Shown here: positions 9,486-18,803 of the stretch, piece by piece
Layout: every line of letters begins with the position of its first letter
Numbering within the stretch: position 1 is the stretch's first letter
Source: Waddliaceae bacterium
GTDB taxonomy: Bacteria > Chlamydiota > Chlamydiia > Chlamydiales > GCA-2709385
DNA: 64,000 nt
Reading direction: 5' to 3'
NCBI GenBank assembly: GCA_002709385.1
Contig: PAQS01000019.1
Location: forward strand, 62,001-126,000
Notes under the pieces: model-generated
Told to the model about the DNA's origin: nothing
What the model saw: only the letters and a program-made list of their open reading frames with translations
Databases searched by the model: none
Program-made: the position numbers and the translations under genes

Positions 9486-10691
9486 TTATATTATTCCAAT
9501 GCTAAGGAGTAGTTTAACAAAAATAAGTAATACAGATAAAGCAATGACAATAAGAAGTGCTAATTTACCACCAGGAGCTTGGAAAGTTCCTTCTCGTTTT
9601 TGGTAGTAACGTCCGCTCCAAACCATCAGAGCAGGCATCAGAGCAAGTAAAATGACAACTCCAAACGCTCCTGCAATATCCAAAGCTGTTAAAAAAATTG
9701 CAGGATAACTCCAGTAAATTAACAACGGTGGGATGAAAGTAAGCCCCGAAAGAAGTAAACGCCCTGAAGCTGTCTTCTCTACATTAAACCCATCTGATAA
9801 GCAATCAGACAAACTCAGAGCTACACCTAAAAAGGTTGTAATAATAGCGCACGAAGCCATCACACGTGCTAAAATAGAAATCCAAGGCTTATCAAGAAGT
9901 CTTGCTACTAAAGTCGTTGATGACATTCCTTGTTCTTGTCCAAACAAAATACCATAAGGACCTTCTTGTGGAATGATTCCTAAATTCATAAATTCCCAAA
10001 GCACATAAACAAAAAAGGGAACAGCACTCCCAATTAAAATCACTTTTCGAAGTTCTACTACATTCCGCTCTAAGTAATTCGCTAAGCTTGGAATGATAAT
10101 ATGATAACCAAACGAGGTAACAACAACAAAAGATGCTGGAAGAACATAGGACCAGTTTTGATGCGCTGTAAGATCAAGATCTACGTGAAATGAAAGAGCA
10201 GCAACTAAAAGGATGTAACTAAAAAGTAGACCCCCCATAAAAATTTGGTTGATCCAGTCTACAAGAGCAATACCCCTAAATACGAAATATCCGAAGACAA
10301 GAACAAGTGGAAGTGGCCCCATCCAATCTGGAAGATCAACTTCTGTCCATGCTTCCAGAGCATCAACTAGTATTCCACTACCTGCAGCAAGAAATGCGGT
10401 AAGCAACGAGTATAAGAGAAAAAGATAAGCAACCCAGCTAAGTATAGCTCCTTTTCGCCCTAAAGTTTCCCGAGCCATAGAAATCATATTTGACTCGCTG
10501 TCCATCCACAAAGTTGTCTCTAAAACCAACAACCCTGTAAACCCTAAATACAGCCATACACATACAAACACCAATAATGAGGGCAAAAAACCCGCGACTC
10601 CAGTCGAAACTGGAAGCGCCAGCATTGCCGCCCCTATCGTTGTACCGCTAACAAGAAGAACTCCTCCTCTTACGCGACTACACTGTGACAT
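9486..10691 (-). CDS. tyrP: Aromatic amino acid permease, HAAAP family (second tandem copy)
   Basis: This 401-residue integral membrane protein has about 11 hydrophobic segments and the N-terminal signature GGVLLVSGTTIGAAMLALPV, typical of the hydroxy/aromatic amino acid permeases TyrP/Mtr/TnaB. These are proton symporters for tyrosine or tryptophan in the inner membrane. It is a clear paralogue of the gene immediately upstream, sharing the motif G-[ST]-x-IGAAML-x-[LM]-P-V and the general plan. Tandem tyrP copies are known in Chlamydia species. The start codon lies 19 bases after the upstream copy. Which amino acid each copy prefers cannot be told from the sequence. Confidence 0.92.
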   Translation of the reverse strand: MSQCSRVRGGVLLVSGTTIGAAMLALPVSTGVAGFLPSLLVFVCVWLYLGFTGLLVLETTLWMDSESNMISMARETLGRKGAILSWVAYLFLLYSLLTAFLAAGSGILVDALEAWTEVDLPDWMGPLPLVLVFGYFVFRGIALVDWINQIFMGGLLFSYILLVAALSFHVDLDLTAHQNWSYVLPASFVVVTSFGYHIIIPSLANYLERNVVELRKVILIGSAVPFFVYVLWEFMNLGIIPQEGPYGILFGQEQGMSSTTLVARLLDKPWISILARVMASCAIITTFLGVALSLSDCLSDGFNVEKTASGRLLLSGLTFIPPLLIYWSYPAIFLTALDIAGAFGVVILLALMPALMVWSGRYYQKREGTFQAPGGKLALLIVIALSVLLIFVKLLLSIGII

Positions 10692-10710
10692 CTTTTCATC
10701 CTTTAACGAT

Positions 10711-11922
10711 CTACGCTATCCCTAGCTCTTTAAACAACTCTACAGAAAAAATTGTAATTGCCAAGATGACGACAAAACACAATATCCCTTTTCCGGTAGA
10801 CATTCGTTGATCTTTACTATCAGACAAGGTGGTCCGTCCTTTCCATACCATCATTGCAGGAAGCAATCCATATAAAATGACAGCTCCAAAACCTCCTGCT
10901 ACATCAAGAGCAAGAAGAAAAGCGCGAGGATATATTTGAGAAAGGACAAAAGGGGGTAGAAGAATAAGAATGGAAATAGTTAAGACTGAAGATCGTGAGC
11001 GCTCCCACCCAAATCCATCAAGAAGAAAATCAACAAAACTCAATGCCACTCCAACAAAAGAAGTAAGAATCGCAAAGAGGGCAAAATACTGAGAAATTGG
11101 AATAATGCTTGCTTTTACTCCAGCATGGCGAAGTGCTTGGGTCGCTGCTCCTCCTTGGCGGTATGTCTCCAAAAGACCATACTCTCCTTCAAGAGGAACA
11201 ACACCTAAAATCAATAACTGCCAAAGTAAATAAACAGCTAAAGCCAGCAAACTACCCATCCATAAACTTTTTCTCATCGCGTGAGCATCATGGTCGAGAT
11301 AAGTTGTTAGAGTTGGAACCAGCTGATGATAGCCAAAAGAAACAATAAGTGCGGGCAATACGTAAGGTGTAGCACTCCAATTCATATGAGTAAGCAGCTG
11401 AGGCTGAATCTCTGTAGAAGTAAAAAAGACAAGAGCAAAATAGCAAAGAACAAGACCTGTCATCATAAAACGATTAAATAAATCTACAGCTCTTGTTCCG
11501 CTAAGAAGAAGTCCTAAAAATAACAAAATGACTAAAATACTCGCTTGCCATTGCGAAATCCTCCATCCGCAATCTTGCAAGAGACCTGACAAAAGCTGTC
11601 CGCTACCAGATGAATAAGCCACCATTAGGGAAGAAAACAAAAAGAGGTACAGTCCCCAACAAGCTGCTTTACCCCAAAACCCCAAGGTTTTATCTGTCAT
11701 AGAAATCAAACTACTTTCTTCTTTCATCCATAAATTTACTTCAAGAAGAAGAAAGCCTGATGACAGCATGAAAAACCAAGTAAGTACAAGCATCGCCAAA
11801 GAAGGAAAAAAGCCTGCATTTGCTGTAATGACAGGCATACCAAGCATGGCAGCCCCGATGCAGCTGCCAGCAATCAGAAGAGTGGCACCTAATACTTTAC
11901 TATTCGTTGTACTTGAAGCCAT
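10711..11922 (-). CDS. tyrP: Aromatic amino acid permease, HAAAP family (first tandem copy)
   Basis: The 403-residue polytopic membrane protein starts with LGATLLIAGSCIGAAMLGMP, the family signature, and has about 11 predicted membrane spans. It is paralogous to the next gene along almost the whole length, with lower similarity in the loops and C-terminus, so the duplication is not recent. The expected function is proton-coupled import of tyrosine or tryptophan. It lies downstream of thyX (39-base gap) and upstream of the second copy and trpS on the same strand. The start has no strong Shine-Dalgarno sequence. Confidence 0.92.
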   Translation of the reverse strand: MASSTTNSKVLGATLLIAGSCIGAAMLGMPVITANAGFFPSLAMLVLTWFFMLSSGFLLLEVNLWMKEESSLISMTDKTLGFWGKAACWGLYLFLFSSLMVAYSSGSGQLLSGLLQDCGWRISQWQASILVILLFLGLLLSGTRAVDLFNRFMMTGLVLCYFALVFFTSTEIQPQLLTHMNWSATPYVLPALIVSFGYHQLVPTLTTYLDHDAHAMRKSLWMGSLLALAVYLLWQLLILGVVPLEGEYGLLETYRQGGAATQALRHAGVKASIIPISQYFALFAILTSFVGVALSFVDFLLDGFGWERSRSSVLTISILILLPPFVLSQIYPRAFLLALDVAGGFGAVILYGLLPAMMVWKGRTTLSDSKDQRMSTGKGILCFVVILAITIFSVELFKELGIA

Positions 11923-11961
11923 CAGGCACTCACTAAGTAGAATGGGTTTATCATCTCGTTT

Positions 11962-13599
11962 TTAGCTTCGATTAGACTCCGCTTTCTCAGCCTGTCTTTG
12001 CTCCTGGCCTAAACGGCCCATTTCATAGCCTTCGTAATCTACATATTTGAAAAATCTTTCAAATTCAGGATGAACAGCAGCTACTTGTTTGGCCATTTCC
12101 TGAGCTACATAACGATAGCCTGGGTGCCCCGCTGCTGCTGCTCTTAATTCACACAACCACTGAAGAGCACGTAAATTAATATGAAAGTACCAACGGATAT
12201 TATAAGCCATAGGCACGACATATTGAGCTTCTTCAGGAAGTTCTTGACGAATCAAATCATAAGTTTTTTTAGCAGCTTCTAAAGCTTGTATATAGTCTTG
12301 TTCAAGTTCAGTTCCTTGTAACTCTGGCGGTAAGTAAAATCCATAATCGCAAGTTAGAAGTTGTCGTTCTTGAGTAAGAATGCGATGACGCTGTAAATCA
12401 CGATAGATTCCAAAATCAGCTGTGATTTCAAATGTATAGTAAGCATGCTCTAGGGCACGTGGTCCTTTATGACGACGGTTTTCTCTCTGGCTGCAAGCTG
12501 AATCTAGAATTTGTGCTATTTGCTCTTCTCCTAGATTAGCGCAATGATCTTGCAACTCTTTCAAACCACAATCACTGTAATTGTATAGGAGAGCGCCTGA
12601 AACTTTACTTACTGCATCAGGGTCATGAGAAACCAAACGAACACCTGGCTGCATATGGCGTTCTGTACTCTGAACGTGTTGTGCTGCAACGAGTTTACGC
12701 TCAGCATCGAGTGATTCAAAATATTTTGCATAGGCAAGGTGGTGCTTGTGATCATCACCCGCTCTGCGAATAAATGACGGTATCACACGTGATAACTCAT
12801 CAAAAGTATCACATCCGATATCTTGCAACTCAGCTAAGTTATGCTCGCGTAATTTATGAATGAGCATCTCATAGAAGCGACCATTTCCGTAGACCCCCAT
12901 ATTGGTCAAAGTCGCAGCAGGAAGTAGTCCTCTTAAACAATCAAGAACTTTAGCGCGAAGCGCTGCGTTATAAGCAATTTTGGATGTATCAGGATCTTTA
13001 GGAAACGCTTCTTTCAAACGTTCTGTAAGTGGTGGGATAAGCTTACTGTAAGTAGCAAAAAGATTATTACATGTTTCTAGGTATTGATCGCGATAAGCTG
13101 AAGTCATGAGAACAGGCTCACGATAAAAGAGATACTCATCGTTTACCTTTTGATCAAAATAAATATAACGAGTCGACTTTTCAAGAGGAGAGCCACCGAG
13201 ACGACTATCTTCAATCACTTTCGCTGCTATCATAGAAACATTTTCAAGAGCTAAATGGGCTCCACCTAACTCACCAATGGAATCGTCACCATAACCATCT
13301 AAAATACGATCGTAAAAGCTCTGAGCTTTTTTGATCGCTAGCATTTGCTCTTCATTGCCTTCTTCTGTTTTTCTTAGTCCAGCAATGGCCCCAAAACTCG
13401 TTTCATCTTCATTTTGAATAAATTCTTTAAGTAAGAGAGAACGTAACCCGAGTGTGGAGCGCGAATAACGAGAGAATAGTGCGCCTTTAATGACCTCAGG
13501 GAGGTTGCGTAATACAAATACATTTTTTTCTGTGTTTGATACGAAATGTTTTAGTAGATGAACCTGCTCATCAGTAAACTCGTTCGCTCCAGAATGCAT
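11962..13599 (-). CDS. thyX: Double-length FAD-dependent thymidylate synthase (ThyX family)
   Basis: At 545 residues this protein is about twice a usual ThyX and seems to consist of two ThyX-like halves. The first half has RYSRSTLGLRSLLL (about 43-56) and SRLGGSPLEKSTRYIYF (about 132-148), which echoes the family pattern with Ser before the Arg-Tyr pair. The second half has QRHRILTQERQ (about 395), the counterpart of the RHRxxSxNExSxR signature, and NIRWYFHINLRALQWLCELR near 465. The enzyme makes dTMP from dUMP with methylene-tetrahydrofolate and FAD. Chlamydiae are known for this long form. The signature is divergent (LTQERQ in place of SxNExS), so catalysis should not be taken for granted. 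Confidence 0.88.
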   Translation of the reverse strand: MHSGANEFTDEQVHLLKHFVSNTEKNVFVLRNLPEVIKGALFSRYSRSTLGLRSLLLKEFIQNEDETSFGAIAGLRKTEEGNEEQMLAIKKAQSFYDRILDGYGDDSIGELGGAHLALENVSMIAAKVIEDSRLGGSPLEKSTRYIYFDQKVNDEYLFYREPVLMTSAYRDQYLETCNNLFATYSKLIPPLTERLKEAFPKDPDTSKIAYNAALRAKVLDCLRGLLPAATLTNMGVYGNGRFYEMLIHKLREHNLAELQDIGCDTFDELSRVIPSFIRRAGDDHKHHLAYAKYFESLDAERKLVAAQHVQSTERHMQPGVRLVSHDPDAVSKVSGALLYNYSDCGLKELQDHCANLGEEQIAQILDSACSQRENRRHKGPRALEHAYYTFEITADFGIYRDLQRHRILTQERQLLTCDYGFYLPPELQGTELEQDYIQALEAAKKTYDLIRQELPEEAQYVVPMAYNIRWYFHINLRALQWLCELRAAAAGHPGYRYVAQEMAKQVAAVHPEFERFFKYVDYEGYEMGRLGQEQRQAEKAESNRS

Positions 13600-13738
13600 A
13601 AAATCTTTCCTTCGAATGATAAGTGAGAATAACTCGAAAGTAGGTTGCCATAAGATAGATCGTATATCAAGATAAAAGGATTATTTAATAAATATAGCAG
13701 GTCTACGATAGAAATCATAACTTTGCTACACTAAGGCA

Positions 13739-14635
13739 ATGTCTTCATCAAGTGATCTAAAACTCCAGCAATTGATTGACTGGAATCAAGCTGGTCTTAT
13801 CCCTGGTCCCAATGAAGAGGATCAAAAATTTCACCACCGTGTGAATGTGATAGATGCTGATTCCGATTGGCTGAGAGCTCTATTTATGCCTCCCTTCGAT
13901 TACATCGAAGAATCTTCTATGAATGAGGCAACTTTTCTGTGCAAGGAATTATTTGATTTTATCCCTGAGCAAGTCCCTTGTGTCTATTCTTCAAAAAGTC
14001 TTTGGCCCTGGGAAGCTGGAGCAACATGGATTTTAGAAGATGATACACGTACCTATGCTGCTATTCAATTACACCCATCGTTCAAAACAGGAAGGCACTT
14101 TTTCGGCCTATATCAGCAAAAAGAGGTTCTTGCGCACGAATTGATTCATCTTGCTAGGCAAGGATTCACAGAATCAAATTACGAAGAATTTTTTGCTTAC
14201 CAAAGTAGTTCAAGTATTTTTAGAAAGTTTTTAGGGCCACTTTTTAGCTCAAGTCGTGAATCCGTTCTTTTTCTTTTTTCTTGCCTCCTCCCTTTGCTTA
14301 GTGTTTTTTTGGGTTTTATTTTAGAAATCGAAATTCCTATCGCAAGCACAGTCCTTTTATTCGCACTCCCCCTTTCTCTTTTTGCATTTTTAGGGACACG
14401 GGTATGGGTACTATTTCGCCGTTACCAAAAATGTATCAAGCAGCTAAGCGAAATCTGTAAATCAGAGAACAAAGCCCGCTACATTGCTTTTCGTCTAAGT
14501 GACCAAGAAATTAGCGACTTTGCTTCTTGGAAAAGTAAGAAAATTCTCACTTACATCAAAGAACAAGTAGCAATCAGTCTGCGATGGCGCATGATCACCG
14601 CTGCTTATCTTAAAAACCCAAATCATACGGTATAA
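13739..14635 (+). CDS. Membrane protein with HExxH zinc-protease-like motif
   Basis: I do not recognise a named family. The 298-residue protein has an N-terminal soluble part of about 170 residues with LAHELIHLARQGF near residue 136, an HExxH motif as in gluzincin-type metallopeptidases. A helical hairpin of two hydrophobic segments follows (about 178-195 and 200-222), then a basic cytoplasmic tail. A possible third zinc ligand is the Glu in NYEEFFAY, about 17 residues after the motif. It could therefore be a membrane-anchored peptidase with a soluble catalytic face, but this rests on one short motif. The downstream hydrolase gene begins one base after the stop, so the two are probably co-transcribed. 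Confidence 0.72.
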   Translation: MSSSSDLKLQQLIDWNQAGLIPGPNEEDQKFHHRVNVIDADSDWLRALFMPPFDYIEESSMNEATFLCKELFDFIPEQVPCVYSSKSLWPWEAGATWILEDDTRTYAAIQLHPSFKTGRHFFGLYQQKEVLAHELIHLARQGFTESNYEEFFAYQSSSSIFRKFLGPLFSSSRESVLFLFSCLLPLLSVFLGFILEIEIPIASTVLLFALPLSLFAFLGTRVWVLFRRYQKCIKQLSEICKSENKARYIAFRLSDQEISDFASWKSKKILTYIKEQVAISLRWRMITAAYLKNPNHTV

Positions 14636-14636
14636 G

Positions 14637-15539
14637 ATGATGCGTGAAAAAATTGCTGATTCAAATGGAATAAAAATTTGGTCCGAGTCAATGGGAGATG
14701 TAAATCACCCAACACTGCTACTTATTATGGGAGCAGGTTCACAAGCTATTCACTGGCCACCATCATTTTGTAGAAAATTACTGCAATTAGGATACAATGT
14801 TATTCGATACGATCACCGCGATGTGGGTTTATCTAGCTTAATCAATTTTGAAGAAAACCCTTACACAATAAATGATCTTGTAGATGATGCTTTAGCTGTT
14901 TTAGATGCTCATAAGATAGAGAAAGCTCATATCGTAGGAGCATCGATGGGTGGGTTTATTGCTCAGCTTTTAGCCGCCAGACACCCTTCTCGTGTTCTCT
15001 CTCTTACTTCTTTTGCCTCTACTCCTGATCATCGCCCTCTCGTCGCTCCTTTATTAGGACAAGATCCTCGTTCTTTTTCACTAGAAGCAATGACAGACGA
15101 GTGCTTAGCTTTTTTACAAAAAGTCCATCTAACAACGCCTAAAACTCCACAAGAAGCTCTTGAAAGACAAGTAGCATATTTTAGCTTCTTAAATGGTAAT
15201 AGCTTAGAAGTAGATCAAGCAGCAATCCAACAACTCTGTATCGCAAGCTTTAAACGCTGCCCACAAACAAGAAACGCTTTCAATCATACTCTTGCTACAG
15301 CAAAGTCTGAAGATCGTCTAAATGAAATAAAAAAGATTTCTGTTCCATCTCTTATTATCCATGGATCAGAAGATCCTCTTATTCCTGTATCTCATGCAAG
15401 AGCAGCTGCAGAAGCAATTCAAGATGCAGAGTTAGTGATCATTAAAAAAATGGGACATACACTTCACCCTCAAATTGAAGATGAAGTGCTCGAAGCAATT
15501 AACCGTTTGGCTAGACTAGCCATAAACACGCCTTTGTGA
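14637..15539 (+). CDS. Alpha/beta hydrolase
   Basis: The 300-residue protein has the alpha/beta-hydrolase layout. It shows an oxyanion-region LLIMGAGSQAIHW (about 28-40), a nucleophile elbow GASMGG with Ser103, a candidate acid Asp in GSEDPLIP (about 245-252) and a catalytic His in KMGHTLHP (about 273). The length and cap region fit esterases or lactonases of the pimeloyl-ester/EstA type. The substrate is unknown. The start follows the upstream stop by one base (ATGATG), indicating an operon with the HExxH membrane protein. The 3' end overlaps the convergent rpoN gene by 24 bases, so the two coding sequences share DNA on opposite strands. Confidence 0.9.
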   Translation: MMREKIADSNGIKIWSESMGDVNHPTLLLIMGAGSQAIHWPPSFCRKLLQLGYNVIRYDHRDVGLSSLINFEENPYTINDLVDDALAVLDAHKIEKAHIVGASMGGFIAQLLAARHPSRVLSLTSFASTPDHRPLVAPLLGQDPRSFSLEAMTDECLAFLQKVHLTTPKTPQEALERQVAYFSFLNGNSLEVDQAAIQQLCIASFKRCPQTRNAFNHTLATAKSEDRLNEIKKISVPSLIIHGSEDPLIPVSHARAAAEAIQDAELVIIKKMGHTLHPQIEDEVLEAINRLARLAINTPL

Positions 15540-16997
15540 AGTATTTCCAAGACCCAGCTCACGACGATACTTTGCCACAGTACGTCGTGCGCAATTGATG
15601 CCTTTTTCCTTTAATGCTTTAGAAATAGCATCATCACTCATCGGTTTGGCCTTGTCTTCATTTTTGACCAATTCACTAATTGCCGTTTTCACACTTTGTG
15701 AAGAAAGCTCACTTCCTGATTCGGTAACATAAGAACCAGTAAAAAAAGATCGTAAAGGAAGTAACCCTCGATCCGTATCAATATATTTATTTGCAACAGC
15801 ACGAGCCACAGTCGATTCGTGTATATCTAATTCTTCTGCAATCAACTTCATTGTCATTGGACGAAGTTGTCCTTCTGGCTTAGTCAAAAACTCAGTCTGA
15901 CGCTTTACAACAGCTTCAGAAATTCTTCTTAAGGTTTCATTACGCTGGTCGATATTGCGCATCAACCACTGTCCAGAACCAATTTTTTGCTGGATATACT
16001 GACGTGTTTCCTCGGGTATCGACTCATCTTTTAACATGAGTAAATACTGTGGGTTCATACGAATAGGAGGTAATGACTGCCCCTCTACCTCTACAAGCAA
16101 AACACCATGCTCTTGTTTTACAAAAACATCAGGAACAATATGTTGTGCTACTTGTGAACTATGAAGAAGGCCTGGGCGTAACTCTAAACATGCAATTTCT
16201 TCATCAATAGCTTTTCTTACTTCAATAGCATTTGCATTCAATGATTTTTGAATTACAGGAATGCGGTTATGAATCAAATCATCGTAGTGTTTTTCTACAA
16301 TTTGATAAGCAAGAGAAGAGCGCTTTCTTTTTCCCTTTAACTGAATCATTAATGATTCCTGAACAGAAGATGCTCCAACTCCTAAAGGTTCAAATCTCTG
16401 AATCTCATCTAAAACTAAATCAAAGAGTTCTCTATTCAGATTATTAAGCAGAATAATCTCCTCTTTATCTTCACCAAGAAAGCCTCTTTCATCTAGATTA
16501 CCAATAATATGCTTAGCAATACCAAATTCTTCCGCATCATCAAATGTCTCACGAGCTTGATCCAAAAGAAATTCATAAAGACTACTCGATGACTGAATGG
16601 AACTCTCCATGAAAGACTTCAACTTTTCTTCATCAGCTGATCGCTTAACTGGAGTATCCGCATGTTCAGAAAAATGATCTCTAAACTCTTCATCTAAGCG
16701 ATTAAGAATCTCTAAATCATTTCCATCAAAACTCAATTCTTCAGGATCACTTACTTGGACATCTGGTAAATCACTGTTCTCAAGCTCTACACCAGAAAGT
16801 TCAGCAAAATCTGCATCTGAATACTCAAGTATTGGATTTTCTATCATTTCTGCTTCAACCAATCCTTGTAGTTCAGTCACTGGAAGCTGCAATAAATGAA
16901 TCGCTTGCTGCATTTGAGGCGACATGATCAAGCGCTGAGTCTGCCGAAGACTCTGAACTTGCTTGTTATTCAAATGAAGAGACATGGAATGTGACAT
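15516..16997 (-). CDS. rpoN: RNA polymerase sigma-54 factor
   Basis: This is a complete 493-residue sigma-54. The glutamine-rich activator-contact region I is at the N-terminus (SLRQTQRLIMSPQMQQAIHLLQ, positions about 16-37), followed by an acidic region II (about 55-125), the core-binding domain, the helix-turn-helix region HESTVARAVANKY, and the diagnostic RpoN box ARRTVAKYRRELGLG near the C-terminus. It recognises -24/-12 promoters and needs an NtrC-type ATPase, which chlamydiae possess and use late in development. GGGAGG stands 7 bases before the ATG. The gene is alone on its strand here. No partner activator is in the window unless the truncated gene at the right edge belongs to a two-component pair. 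Confidence 0.97.
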   Translation of the reverse strand: MSHSMSLHLNNKQVQSLRQTQRLIMSPQMQQAIHLLQLPVTELQGLVEAEMIENPILEYSDADFAELSGVELENSDLPDVQVSDPEELSFDGNDLEILNRLDEEFRDHFSEHADTPVKRSADEEKLKSFMESSIQSSSSLYEFLLDQARETFDDAEEFGIAKHIIGNLDERGFLGEDKEEIILLNNLNRELFDLVLDEIQRFEPLGVGASSVQESLMIQLKGKRKRSSLAYQIVEKHYDDLIHNRIPVIQKSLNANAIEVRKAIDEEIACLELRPGLLHSSQVAQHIVPDVFVKQEHGVLLVEVEGQSLPPIRMNPQYLLMLKDESIPEETRQYIQQKIGSGQWLMRNIDQRNETLRRISEAVVKRQTEFLTKPEGQLRPMTMKLIAEELDIHESTVARAVANKYIDTDRGLLPLRSFFTGSYVTESGSELSSQSVKTAISELVKNEDKAKPMSDDAISKALKEKGINCARRTVAKYRRELGLGNTSQRRVYG

Positions 16998-17427
16998 CGT
17001 CTATCCTCCCTGATAAACTTGTCCTCTAGGAAATCAGGCTGCACATCCATGTGCATAAGTCCTCGACCATTCCTAAATCACAAACATAACAATAAATTAA
17101 GATTCCATACGAAGGTGATAGTTCTACACCCTCACCCTCATTTAACCTAATAGTACAAATACAAATTAAAACAAACTAAATCAAAAAAAATCGTAAACTA
17201 CTAATAATTACACTTAAGAAAAACACTATTTCATTAAAGAATCATAAACAATAGAGTATCTTCGGTATATGAATCTTATAATTTTTTATGTCTATTGATT
17301 ATTTTTAACTAGCTCCTACAAAGTCTTTTAACTGATTATTTGATCTTAAGTAGTATTATTGGTGTTTTTTTAAATTGCTATCAGGTTAAAGAAAGCTATG
17401 AGAAGCACCCTTTTATGGAGAAAAAAT
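16998..17427. other. 430-bp AT-rich intergenic region
   Basis: This divergent spacer separates rpoN from the His-rich lipoprotein gene. It contains the strong rpoN ribosome binding site near its left end and long A/T runs (about 17160-17400) that should hold promoters for both directions. No promoter hexamers stand out clearly. No tRNA, convincing ORF or repeat was seen. A small RNA cannot be excluded by eye. Confidence 0.5.
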
Positions 17428-17580
17428 ATGATGAGATTCTCTTTTCTTTTGTTAAGCCTTTCCTTTTTATTTAGTGCTTGTGGAAAAAATCATTCTCACA
17501 AAGACGGACAGTGCAAGCATGAACATAAGAAGCATATGCACGAACATAAAAAATATGATTCTGATTCTTGCTGTAGCTAA
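17428..17580 (+). CDS. Small histidine- and cysteine-rich lipoprotein, possible metal-binding protein
   Basis: The 50-residue product begins MMRFSFLLLSLSFLFSACGK, a signal peptide ending in a lipobox (FSAC), so the mature lipoprotein would start at that cysteine. The mature part is only about 33 residues and carries seven histidines, mostly in H-x-H spacing (HSH, HEH, HMHEH), three further cysteines (one internal, CC at the end) and many lysines. Such composition usually binds Zn, Ni, Co or Cu. ATG 17428 is preferred to the in-frame ATG 17398 because GGAG lies 7 bases upstream and the signal peptide then has a normal length. The family is unknown, and the metal role is inference from composition. 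Confidence 0.7.
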   Translation: MMRFSFLLLSLSFLFSACGKNHSHKDGQCKHEHKKHMHEHKKYDSDSCCS

Positions 17581-17603
17581 AAAATTTGAGCAGTGCTAGC
17601 ATC

Positions 17604-18803
17604 TCAGTTTTGATATAGCACTGACTCATATGTTTTCATGTACTGTTCTATAAGATGTGGATAGAGAAATTTACTTTCTACTAGCTGTCTCCCTTGCATT
17701 CCCATTTTTGCAGCTTTCTCTGGATTTTTCAGTAAATAGAACAGTTTATCTTCCAAATCCTGCACACTTGATGGGTTAAAAGTGAGCCCATTTTCTTGTT
17801 CTACCACATAGTTTGGGTCGATTTGTGTGCTTTGTAAAACAGGTTTACAAGCAGCCCAACTTTCTGCTACTACAGCTCCTGAGTTCATAAAGCGCATTGG
17901 TAAAACATGAACATTACACGCTTTTAATGCTGCAAGAGCATCGTGCCGTGAAACAGCTCCTGTAATCATCACTTGGTTTTGTAACTCATGATCTTCTACA
18001 AAGTGATCAAGCTCAGTGGCAAACTCAGGTTCAAAATGTCTTGCACCTACAATTAAAACAAAAAAATCTTTTATTCTTTTTTTCAGTCCAGGAATTGCCT
18101 CAAGAAGGATATCTTGTCCTTTTATATGTGAAACCCTGCTCAAACAAAGAATAATGGGTTTACCTTCTGGAATTTCAAAACGTCTTTTGAAATCTTCCAC
18201 ATCAATTTCTTGGTCTATCTCTTCCATTTGAATAGGAACTGTAGATAAGCAGGTACGGCGATTCCACTTTCTAATTTCGTCTGTTTCCCGTTTTGAAATA
18301 GTAAAAATAGCATCATATTTTGGTAAAAAGTACTTCTGTAATTTTCCTATTGGAAGGTCTGAAAGCTCAGGTACTTTATTTGTTTTCTGTTCTTTCATGA
18401 GTTGTGCGTAATCATGCAAATCAAAATTTGTTAAAAAAACTGGTATTTTGCGAATTTTTCCAGCCATAATTGCTAGAATGTTGTTGTAGTTTACTGCTGG
18501 AAAGCAGTGAATAACATCGTAGTCTCCAAAAATAATCTTCCAAAAAATATTAGGACAAATCGTTTTAGGTCCCAAATAAGGGAAAATATTCCAAGGGTTA
18601 AGCACATTATAGAAACGCTGAATTTCAATGTTATCGACTTTCTCAATAGCAGGATCATCAGCACGTATAGGACTGAATACTTCTACATCGTAGTATTTCC
18701 CTAACTCCTGTGATTGTAAAAACACATTGATCTCAGCGCCACCGACTTGAGGGTAAAATCGATTAACAACTAACAGTAGTTTTCTTTTTTTTCCCTCTAC
18801 CAT
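17604..18803 (-). CDS. GT4-type glycosyltransferase
   Basis: The 399-residue protein has the GT-B architecture of glycosyltransferase family 4. The N-terminal acceptor domain has KLLLVVNRFYPQVGGAE (about 8-24), and the C-terminal donor domain starts near residue 215 (ILCLSRVSHIKGQDILLEA) and includes VMITGAVSRHDALAALKACNVHVLP. The donor-site motif is MNSGAVVAES rather than E-x7-E, so the first Glu is replaced. It should transfer a hexose from a nucleotide sugar to a lipid or polysaccharide acceptor at the cytoplasmic face of the membrane. Its gene converges on the small lipoprotein gene and stands next to the signalling/sugar-transferase operon, consistent with a role in surface glycan synthesis. 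Confidence 0.9.
   Translation of the reverse strand: MVEGKKRKLLLVVNRFYPQVGGAEINVFLQSQELGKYYDVEVFSPIRADDPAIEKVDNIEIQRFYNVLNPWNIFPYLGPKTICPNIFWKIIFGDYDVIHCFPAVNYNNILAIMAGKIRKIPVFLTNFDLHDYAQLMKEQKTNKVPELSDLPIGKLQKYFLPKYDAIFTISKRETDEIRKWNRRTCLSTVPIQMEEIDQEIDVEDFKRRFEIPEGKPIILCLSRVSHIKGQDILLEAIPGLKKRIKDFFVLIVGARHFEPEFATELDHFVEDHELQNQVMITGAVSRHDALAALKACNVHVLPMRFMNSGAVVAESWAACKPVLQSTQIDPNYVVEQENGLTFNPSSVQDLEDKLFYLLKNPEKAAKMGMQGRQLVESKFLYPHLIEQYMKTYESVLYQN

Noticed and set aside
9486-11922. Tandem tyrP genes considered as a recent duplication or assembly artefact
   Set aside because: The two copies differ clearly in loops, length and DNA sequence, so the duplication is old and real. Tandem copies are also known in Chlamydia.
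16998-17427. Possible tRNA or small RNA in the long spacer
   Set aside because: No cloverleaf with a TTC arm could be drawn, and short palindromes such as GCACA/TGTGC are too weak to support an RNA gene.
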